Assembly: GCA_021372515.1 (NCBI GenBank)
Contig: JAJFUG010000209.1
Coordinates: 1-28,426, forward strand
DNA: 28,426 nucleotides
Direction of reading: 5' to 3'
Origin: a bacterium
Lineage (GTDB): Bacteria > Gemmatimonadota > Glassbacteria > GWA2-58-10
This document shows, one piece after another, positions 23,801 through 28,426 of the stretch. Positions within the stretch are counted from its first letter, which is position 1, and every line of letters begins with the position of its first letter. The position numbers and the translations under genes were made by a program. The notes under the pieces were generated by a model. It made no database searches, was not told the DNA's origin, and saw nothing but the letters and a program-made list of their open reading frames with translations.

Positions 23801-24090
23801 ATCTGCCCGACCGCTGTACGATCCGTATTTACTCGTTGGGCGGCCATCTGGTCAACGTGCTCAACCATATCGGCGCCAACCGTCATGGCTGGGGCAATTA
23901 CACGGATTGGGACCGGCTGGACTCCCATGGCAACCCGAAGGAGCTCACCGGTTACGACAACCACGGCGGAAACGAGTCCTGGAACCTCAGGAACCGCTTC
24001 GGGCAAACCGTGGCCAGCGGACTGTATTTCTTCCACGTCACGGATTCGAGGGGTAAGACTTCCACCGGTAAGTTCTATATCATCGACTGA
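20812..24090 (+). CDS. Large exported surface protein with FN3-like and FlgD/T9SS-like C-terminal modules
   Basis: The 1092-residue protein starts after AGGAG with 7-base spacing and has a signal peptide ending near SSANA (residue 25). The N-terminal half is aromatic- and Gly-rich with no family I recognise; it includes a DxDxNG calcium-loop-like segment at residues 80-85 and several cysteines near it. From about residue 470 there is an FN3-like stretch (KEVTITWSDI, YDFEGYRLYRS). The last 125 residues follow the FCB pattern KVMVVPNPY, RIDFVNLPDRCTIRIYSLGG, ESWNLRNRFGQTVASGLYFF and GKFYIID, related to FlgD-like and type-A T9SS sorting domains. It occupies the place of SusD but does not resemble it. 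It is probably a surface-bound partner of the TonB receptor. Confidence 0.75.
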   Translation: MLHYRLMFLKLAVAALLLSLVSSANAEWKTSYATQGNNVGMVLTLGWGGPLGRGIKQFPRGSGNLYTVANWCFGVCTARDCDGNGTAEDTTAPLSRGAECAQPMRGTLEALDQLTAFHAAGERMDEASARISFNRVWASLDADDLPEWPAEFRTGRTSSGDPILHGAETAVAIVGDAFSPDGAPVGIDMEWQCYFLNFAESNNMMYFHVFLRNMSEYLKWNFDPDMAAKTANTPDGQTWQGMELVYTMANPIRIGGADEGWAIYNPMGILANVDRDGIESSFSGGVANIGSMLFNNPEWNGQKMSMTNTMRHQWTTEFGFSIPNEVLEGGKPRDKAYLYGLGKNSPDGPFYAVEAGPAGNPWTGGWLYGFPGVLEPGDTRYNQWIWGRNAGSNHYTFWSEFHNFAPRDSFSVDGVVMFVYPANPPFSLPPNVTSEIDNPEVQTQLQPMITNAQVAKIVHDGNYVLPETPNPPPMTIIPGDKEVTITWSDINLHTPDAYYAFLQANPALDPNHVYKEYDFEGYRLYRSYVGPSDAHSELIYQCSISSGNLAFYFKDTRDTDTKYYRMNNGMRIWYALVPYDNNFDPATGAAFSLPPASSGKTWNRPGTQLYTVEPRSNASNFKAADIEGEIKFIAADGSTAIAATNTVLSGDGSGALTEAPVQLVPLPFREVKFIPVNNERLTTAKTVYLVASDRIAYDEGCEGQRQNVENSLNLVDGSYTSTSVPLDGGAAARPVVTMQGAVDNDGLNYAIEFTFEGMDMSGAYEGVYLKANLGTYTGGSLDVLTARGCGPTTTPGTAPSNLLTTKAGRFQVTWKDAGGGNLTVEVKDLTRGVDLTHVDYPDEWGWGFQTKDVFGGDLIGNRGTYYNEAFVDKLPKNQRTAKMASTISADNIEQFGLFLNGILWIGHHEMGDGITMPAAGTVWTIDNAYGYWNDDMTKFTQIPDMAHVGDKWEIKIKPSTMNTEDGDLSKVMVVPNPYMASSFLDLSPDSRRIDFVNLPDRCTIRIYSLGGHLVNVLNHIGANRHGWGNYTDWDRLDSHGNPKELTGYDNHGGNESWNLRNRFGQTVASGLYFFHVTDSRGKTSTGKFYIID

Positions 24091-24155
24091 TGGAGAGCAG
24101 CATGAACTTATACCGAAAAGTCACTCACTCCTCGTATCCCGATTGGAGGTTGTCT

Positions 24156-25367
24156 ATGTTAAGGAAAACGGCCATGCGAGCCTTGCTTATAGTTGGAGTA
24201 TTCCTGTCCGTCCTGAGTGCTCCGCTACTGGCTCAGGGTGTTCTGCGGCAGGCGTACAGCGGCCTGGACAAGTACCTGGCCCAGGGCATCCCGCAGAATA
24301 ACTCCTTTGCCGGTGTGCGTGCCGCGGAGTTCCTGGAAATACCTGTCGGCGCCCGTGGTATCGGTATGGGCAGCGCGTACTCCGCGGTTGCCGATGATAT
24401 CACCGCCATCTGGTGGAACCCGGCCGGTTTGGGCTTCCTCCAGAACAAAGAGGTCCTGGTCAACGTGGTTGATTACACTATGGACCTGACCTACAGCTAT
24501 GCCGCCGCAGCCGTGCCCATGATGGACGGCCGTCTGGTGGTGGGCGGGTTCTTCGGCTACCTGGACGTGCCGGAGATGCAGATCACGACAGTCGGTTCGC
24601 CGCAGGGCACCGGCCAGACTTTCACCGCCTACGATTTCCAGATGGGCGGCTCGATGGCCTACACTCTGTCCGACCGCTTCGTCGCCGGTCTCAACATGAA
24701 GTACATCCACCAGGACATGTTCGCCAATGTCGCCGGTAACGCGTTCGCCGTTGACGCCGGCGCGATCTACCACACCGAGTTCATGGACCGCGATATCCGT
24801 TTCGCCTTCGCCATCCAGAACCTCGGCTCGAACGTGACCATGCGCGGCCCGAACCTGCTGTATGAGGTCGGTCCGGAGGATGCCGGCGGTGATATCCCCT
24901 CCGGTTATGTGGACTACTCCACCGATCCGTATGCCCTGCCGCGTCGTTCCACGCGTTGGGCTTACCGGCAGACCCATACCTACCGTCTGCCCACCGTGGT
25001 CAAGATTGCGATGTCCTACAACCTCATCACCACCGAGAAGACCAACTGGCTGGCCTCGGGTGAACTCTGGAGAAACAGCAACACGCCTCTGAGCTATGCC
25101 ACCGGTACGGAGCTGAACTACAACTTCACTCCCTACATGTCCGGCGCCCTCAGAATGGGTTGGCTGATCCAGTCCGATGAGTTCACGGACGACAAGGACC
25201 AGTTCGGCTATGAGTACCTGGGCGATGACCCCACCTGGAGAGGCATCTCCTTCGGTGGCGGCATCTCCCGCACCGTCGCCGGGCGGGTGCTGAATTTCAG
25301 TTATGCCTATCGCAACAAGGGACGTCTGACGGCCGATAACTTCTTCACGCTGTCCTTCGGCTTCTAA
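24156..25367 (+). CDS. PorV/PorQ-family outer-membrane beta-barrel protein
   Basis: The 403-residue protein has a signal peptide (MRALLIVGVFLSVLSAPLLAQ after a short basic leader). The mature N-terminus holds the family hallmark: AAEFLEIPVGARGIGMGSAY, then SAVADDITAIWWNPAGLG, as in PorV/PorQ and FadL-like barrels. A beta-rich body follows and the chain ends in FTLSFGF with a terminal Phe. PorV is the shuttle protein of the type IX secretion system; many FCB phyla have paralogues of unknown role. Start choice: the frame is open from an ATG overlapping the previous stop (24090, TGATG) and another at 24102, but TTGGAGG at 24143-24149 and the signal peptide favour 24156. Confidence 0.82.
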   Translation: MLRKTAMRALLIVGVFLSVLSAPLLAQGVLRQAYSGLDKYLAQGIPQNNSFAGVRAAEFLEIPVGARGIGMGSAYSAVADDITAIWWNPAGLGFLQNKEVLVNVVDYTMDLTYSYAAAAVPMMDGRLVVGGFFGYLDVPEMQITTVGSPQGTGQTFTAYDFQMGGSMAYTLSDRFVAGLNMKYIHQDMFANVAGNAFAVDAGAIYHTEFMDRDIRFAFAIQNLGSNVTMRGPNLLYEVGPEDAGGDIPSGYVDYSTDPYALPRRSTRWAYRQTHTYRLPTVVKIAMSYNLITTEKTNWLASGELWRNSNTPLSYATGTELNYNFTPYMSGALRMGWLIQSDEFTDDKDQFGYEYLGDDPTWRGISFGGGISRTVAGRVLNFSYAYRNKGRLTADNFFTLSFGF

Positions 25368-25380
25368 GACAACGTCCCGG

Positions 25381-25397
25381 CGGGTCTTGCAGACCCG
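25381..25397. terminator. Short hairpin after the PorV-like gene
   Basis: CGGGTCT-TGC-AGACCCG forms a 7-bp perfect stem 13 bases after the stop codon. No T-tract follows. It may stabilise the mRNA 3' end or act together with the larger hairpin 11 bases downstream. Confidence 0.4.
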
Positions 25398-25408
25398 TTG
25401 AAACCAAA

Positions 25409-25450
25409 GACTCCCGGCTCGGCAAACTGCCGGGCCGGGAGTCGCTTCTT
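25409..25450 (+). terminator. Strong intrinsic terminator of the TonB operon
   Basis: A 15-bp stem with one G-T wobble (GACTCCCGGCTCGGC / GCCGGGCCGGGAGTC, 25409-25423 and 25429-25443) encloses AAACT and is followed by GCTTCTTC, a modest pyrimidine run. It stands between the PorV-like gene and the small lipoprotein gene and should at least reduce read-through. Confidence 0.7.
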
Positions 25451-25496
25451 CTGAACCGCCCCCCGGTCCAAGGGTTCAGTCACGGAGGAAAGGTAT

Positions 25497-25916
25497 ATGT
25501 ATCCACGACATTCGAAGCGGAAAAATATCCTCGTGCCAGCCCTGGCCGTTATCGCCACAGTTGCGCTTATGATCGCCGCGGCCTGCTACGGTCCACATGA
25601 CAATTCGCCAACCAGCCCCGGCGTAAAGTACCTGATATCCATAACCAAAGGCAACGGTGCTACTGTATCGCTCGGCCATCCCGTAAGCATCGGCGTAGCT
25701 GTCACCAACGATATCGGCGTCCCGCAGAAAAGCGTCCGCGTGGATTTCACGATCATCGAGGGCACGGCGGACCTTGCGAGTACATACTCTGTAACCGACA
25801 CCGCCGGTTTCGCCACCAACACAGTCACTCCCAAGTACGCACCGGGCGAGATCCAAATTCAGGCCCAGGTCTACCTCACCACGGCCAAGACCGTCATCAC
25901 CTGCACTGGTGAATAG
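25497..25916 (+). CDS. Small Ig-like (Big1-type) predicted lipoprotein
   Basis: The 139-residue protein starts after GGAGGAAAGG. A basic N-terminus (MYPRHSKRKN) and hydrophobic helix end in MIAAAC, a tolerable lipobox, followed by a Ser/Pro-rich linker. Residues about 45-137 look like one bacterial Ig-like domain of the Big1/invasin kind: VPQKSVRVDFTIIEGTADL, TDTAGFATNTVTP, PGEIQIQAQV. It is probably anchored in the outer membrane or periplasm. It may be an accessory of the upstream operon, expressed at lower level through the terminator, or it may have its own promoter, which I cannot see. Confidence 0.7.
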   Translation: MYPRHSKRKNILVPALAVIATVALMIAAACYGPHDNSPTSPGVKYLISITKGNGATVSLGHPVSIGVAVTNDIGVPQKSVRVDFTIIEGTADLASTYSVTDTAGFATNTVTPKYAPGEIQIQAQVYLTTAKTVITCTGE

Positions 25917-25968
25917 AGAAAAGCCTCGATAAAAAGCCACAAAGTCGTTATGGTGTATTCAAGCTGAT

Positions 25969-26010
25969 ATCCGGGAGGCGTCAAGCCGGCCTCCCGGATT
26001 CCCTTCCCTC
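25969..26010 (+). terminator. Hairpin terminator after the lipoprotein gene
   Basis: ATCCGGGAGGC (25969-25979) pairs with GCCTCCCGGAT (25989-25999) over a 9-base loop, followed by TCCCTTCCCT. The stem is strong and the tail pyrimidine-rich rather than T-rich. It lies 53 bases after the stop. Confidence 0.6.
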
Positions 26011-26049
26011 CGGTTCGAACCTTCATATCACTCTTTCTGACGGCAGGTA

Positions 26050-28179
26050 ATGACCATGCCCGGACTATCCAGACGGGATTTCCTCTCCGGCGCGGCCTCG
26101 GCCGGTGCACTGTTCTCTCTCACCGGCTGCCAGGCAGCCGGCCCCGCTCCGGGAAGCGCGGCAATCCCGGCCGCGGGCCTCACGCTCCCGCTCTGCGGCG
26201 AGTGGCTGTTCCGGACCGACGCCGAGGACAAAGGCGAAACCGAAGCCTGGCACTCCGGCGCCCAGCCGGCGGAGGGCTGGGAAACAGTGCAGGTGCCTCA
26301 TACCTGGCAGGTGGTCGAGGAAACGGCCGAATACAAGGGCCCGGCCTGGTACCGCCGGGAGTTCGAGCTGCCCGTGCTGCCGGCCGGCGCCGTAGTGCGG
26401 GTGGAATTCGAGGCCGTTTACCACAGTGCGAAAGTCTGGGTCAACGGCGCCCCGGTGGGCGAGCACCTGCGCAAGGGCTACACTGCTTTCACTCTTGATC
26501 TGAGCGCCGTGGCCAAGCCCGGCCGCAACACCCTCGCCGTACGGGTGGACAACTCGTTCGACAAGCACATGCTGCCCTACGACAACTCCTACGACTGGAC
26601 CATGGACGGCGGCATTTACCGGCCGGTGCAGCTCCTGATCACCGGCTCCGCGTTCATCCAGGCCCTGGCGGTGGAGGCCCTGCCCGCCGCGGACAACGCC
26701 AGCGCCCCGCTGGAGGCGGTGCTCAGCCTGCACAACAGCGCCGCCTCCCCGGCTGCGGTCACGCTGGAGTGCCGGGTGCTGGATGAGGCCAGCGGCCTCA
26801 CCGTGCTCGATCTGCCCGCCGCGAGCGCCACGCTGGAGGCCGCCGCAACGACCCAGGTCAAGCTGCCGCCCGCGGTGCTGCAGGCCCCGCGCCTCTGGCA
26901 TTTCGACCACCCGAACCTCTACCGTTTCCAGGCCCGGCTGCTGGCCGGCGGGCAGGTTATGCACTGCCAGGAGAGCACGTTCGGAGTGCGGCGTTTCGAG
27001 GTGCGCGGCAACCAGTTCTTCCTGAACGGCGAGCCTGTGCGTCTGATGGGGGTGGAGCGCATGGCCGGCAGCCACCCGCTCTACGGCATGGCCGAGCCGC
27101 TGTCCTGGATCGAGCACGACCACGCGGACATGAAAGAGCTCAACTGCGTGTTCACCCGGGTGCATTGGCAGCAGGACCGCCGCGTGCTCGACTGGTGCGA
27201 CCGCCACGGGATGATGATCCAGCTCGAGGTGCCCTGCTGGGGGTCGGACACTTTCAGCCACATGAAAGGCACGCTCGAGGCGGATATAATGAACAACGGC
27301 CTGGAGCAGCTGGAGGAGATGATCGTCCGCGACCGCAACCACCCCTCGGTAGTGGTCTGGGGACTGTGCAACGAGATCGGCGGGCATGACCCCGTGGCGG
27401 CCGAATTCGCCCTGCGCATGTACGACCGGGCCAAGGAACTCGATCCCGCCCGGCCGCGGAGCTACGCCTGCAACTCGCTGCAGAAAGACCCCGGCGCGGA
27501 TGTCGCCGGGAAGATGGATTTCATCGAATGGAACGAGTACTACCAGTCCTGGTACAAAGGCTCTCAGGAGGATGTGCGCCGCAATCTGGAGGAAATCCAC
27601 GCCGCGTTCCCGGACAAGCCGGTGGTGATCAGCGAGTACGGCTACTGCGAATGCACGCCCCGTCCCGAACAGATGGGCGGCGATCCCAAGCGTATCGAGA
27701 TACTGCGCGGCCAGGACGCCATCTTCCGCGAATTCCCCTGGATGGCCGGATTGATATTCTTCTGCTACAACGATTACCGCACTATCTGGGGTGACAAGGG
27801 CGAGGCAGTGCTCAAGCAGAGATTGCACGGGGTGGTGGACCTCTACGGCGGCCACAAGCCCTCGTACGAGGTGCTGCGGGCCGAGTCCAGCCCGGTGGAG
27901 AGTTTCGGCCTGAGCGGTAAGGCGGCCGACTTGCAAGCCAGCCTGCGCCTGCGGCCGGGCCTGCCGGCCTACACGTTGCGCGGCTACATCCTGCGCTGGG
28001 TGGTCTACGGCTTCGGCGGCCTGCCGATGGAGAGCCACCAGATCGAGCTGCCCGAGCTGGCCCCCGGCCAGGAGTATCACAGCGGCCTTGTCTTCTCGCT
28101 CGCCGACCCGAAGCGCGTGTGGGCCGAGATCGTCCGGCCGACCGGGTCCAGCGTGCTCGCCGCCGAGTGGAAGCCCTGA
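26050..28179 (+). CDS. GH2-family glycosidase (beta-galactosidase/glucuronidase-like), Tat-exported lipoprotein
   Basis: The 709-residue protein begins with a twin-arginine signal (SRRDFLSG) and a good lipobox (SLTGC), so it is folded in the cytoplasm, exported by Tat and lipid-anchored. The three GH2 domains are in order: jelly-roll sugar-binding domain (VPHTWQVVEETAEYKGPAWY, RVEFEAVYHSAKVWVNG, DGGIYRPVQL), Ig-like domain (about 205-310), and a TIM barrel with FFLNGEPVRLMGVERM, the acid/base Glu442 in WGLCNEIGG and the nucleophile Glu529 in VVISEYGY. Both catalytic acids are present. The C-terminal tail after the barrel (about 110 residues) is short. Substrate class cannot be fixed within GH2. 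The start ATG has only a weak GGCAGG upstream. Confidence 0.9.
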   Translation: MTMPGLSRRDFLSGAASAGALFSLTGCQAAGPAPGSAAIPAAGLTLPLCGEWLFRTDAEDKGETEAWHSGAQPAEGWETVQVPHTWQVVEETAEYKGPAWYRREFELPVLPAGAVVRVEFEAVYHSAKVWVNGAPVGEHLRKGYTAFTLDLSAVAKPGRNTLAVRVDNSFDKHMLPYDNSYDWTMDGGIYRPVQLLITGSAFIQALAVEALPAADNASAPLEAVLSLHNSAASPAAVTLECRVLDEASGLTVLDLPAASATLEAAATTQVKLPPAVLQAPRLWHFDHPNLYRFQARLLAGGQVMHCQESTFGVRRFEVRGNQFFLNGEPVRLMGVERMAGSHPLYGMAEPLSWIEHDHADMKELNCVFTRVHWQQDRRVLDWCDRHGMMIQLEVPCWGSDTFSHMKGTLEADIMNNGLEQLEEMIVRDRNHPSVVVWGLCNEIGGHDPVAAEFALRMYDRAKELDPARPRSYACNSLQKDPGADVAGKMDFIEWNEYYQSWYKGSQEDVRRNLEEIHAAFPDKPVVISEYGYCECTPRPEQMGGDPKRIEILRGQDAIFREFPWMAGLIFFCYNDYRTIWGDKGEAVLKQRLHGVVDLYGGHKPSYEVLRAESSPVESFGLSGKAADLQASLRLRPGLPAYTLRGYILRWVVYGFGGLPMESHQIELPELAPGQEYHSGLVFSLADPKRVWAEIVRPTGSSVLAAEWKP

Positions 28180-28243
28180 GGGGGGCCGTGTGACCGGCAT
28201 GCTGCTCCAGCCGATGATTGTAATGTACGGCAGCGCCGATGTA

Positions 28244-28277
28244 GGGGTGGACCCATGTGTCCGCCCTTTTTGTCTTT
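28244..28277 (+). terminator. Palindromic element with T-tract, likely terminator of the GH2 gene
   Basis: GGGTGGAC (28245-28252) pairs with GTCCGCCC (28259-28266) over CCATGT, followed by TTTTTGTCTTT. It lies 65 bases after the GH2 stop. The same element without a T-tract occurs in the opposite orientation at 258-280, so this looks like a dispersed palindrome that also serves as a terminator. Confidence 0.6.
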
Positions 28278-28336
28278 CGGTCCCACCCAGCAATGTCCGG
28301 TTAGGGACTTGCAGTGAGAAGACGAAAGACTCTGTT

Positions 28337-28360
28337 CTGCTTTGGTTTCGGCCAAAGCAG
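28337..28360. repeat. 9-bp hairpin in the distal intergenic region
   Basis: CTGCTTTGG and CCAAAGCAG flank a 6-base loop, TTTCGG. No gene is seen from 28180 to the end of the window. No T-tract follows on the plus strand. It may belong to a gene's leader beyond the window or to the palindromes scattered in the intergenic space. Confidence 0.5.
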
Positions 28361-28426
28361 CAAAGCCAGCGGGGGCCGCAAACTCGTCCAGACCACGCCT
28401 CCGCTTCGATCTTAAGTGTTTACGGA

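Noticed and set aside
21193-24036. A 947-codon open frame on the minus strand
   Set aside because: It is antisense to the surface protein gene, which has a signal peptide, ribosome site and conserved C-terminal module; the antisense frame has none of these.
20812-24090. SusD assignment for the protein after the TonB receptor
   Set aside because: It is twice the usual SusD length, lacks the TPR-like helical pattern and ends in a beta-rich FlgD/T9SS-like module.
26065-28293. A 742-codon open frame on the minus strand
   Set aside because: It is antisense to the GH2 gene, which has both catalytic glutamates and a Tat signal.

Overview
The window is a gene-dense, GC-rich bacterial chromosome segment with no rRNA, tRNA, CRISPR array, transposase or phage gene that I can see. 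Three things point to an anaerobic, polysaccharide-degrading member of the FCB group (Bacteroidetes/Calditrichaeota/Latescibacteria-like candidate phyla): a large TonB-dependent receptor with a carboxypeptidase-regulatory-like N-terminal domain, a very large exported protein with a FlgD/T9SS-like C-terminal module, and a PorV/PorQ-type outer-membrane protein in one operon. The phylum is an inference from gene content, not a marker-based placement.

Layout. (1) 1-6207, plus strand: the tail of a BNR/beta-propeller protein, a heparinase II/III-like lyase, a DUF4832 TIM-barrel protein, a short QueG-like double [4Fe-4S] protein fused translationally to it, and a non-canonical GH28 protein of visibly lower GC. 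(2) 6322-6996, minus strand: a stand-alone exported SYLF/Ysc84 protein with its own good promoter and terminator. (3) 7102-15420, minus strand: a complete redox-regulated hydrogen module, transcribed rex - hydC - hydB - hydA, then (after a 299-bp gap with two palindromes) a PAS-bearing sensory-type [FeFe]-hydrogenase homologue overlapping a PP2C/SpoIIE phosphatase gene. (4) 15421-15889: a divergent regulatory region with a duplicated TTATCGATA site before rex and two consensus sigma-70 promoters firing towards (5) 15890-17137, a ROK-family regulator. (6) 17138-25916, plus strand: a 384-bp leader with stacked Shine-Dalgarno/micro-ORF units, the TonB receptor (with an EF-hand loop), the 1092-residue surface protein, the PorV-like protein, strong hairpins, and a small Ig-like lipoprotein. 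(7) 26050-28179: a Tat-exported GH2 glycosidase, followed by a palindromic element that may act as terminator.

How the parts fit. HydABC is expected to couple H2 metabolism to NAD(H) and ferredoxin, with Rex sensing NADH/NAD+; the sensory hydrogenase and the phosphatase probably form an H2- or redox-responsive signalling pair. The outer-membrane operon and the scattered exported glycosidases and lyases fit growth on plant- or algal-type polysaccharides, with the ROK protein as a plausible sugar-responsive regulator. Short palindromes with 6-nt loops recur in intergenic space; three of them share an ACCCNNGTGT core while their stems differ. The most worthwhile leads are the sensory hydrogenase/phosphatase pair, the stacked micro-ORF leader of the TonB operon, the EF-hand in the TonB receptor, and the palindrome family.
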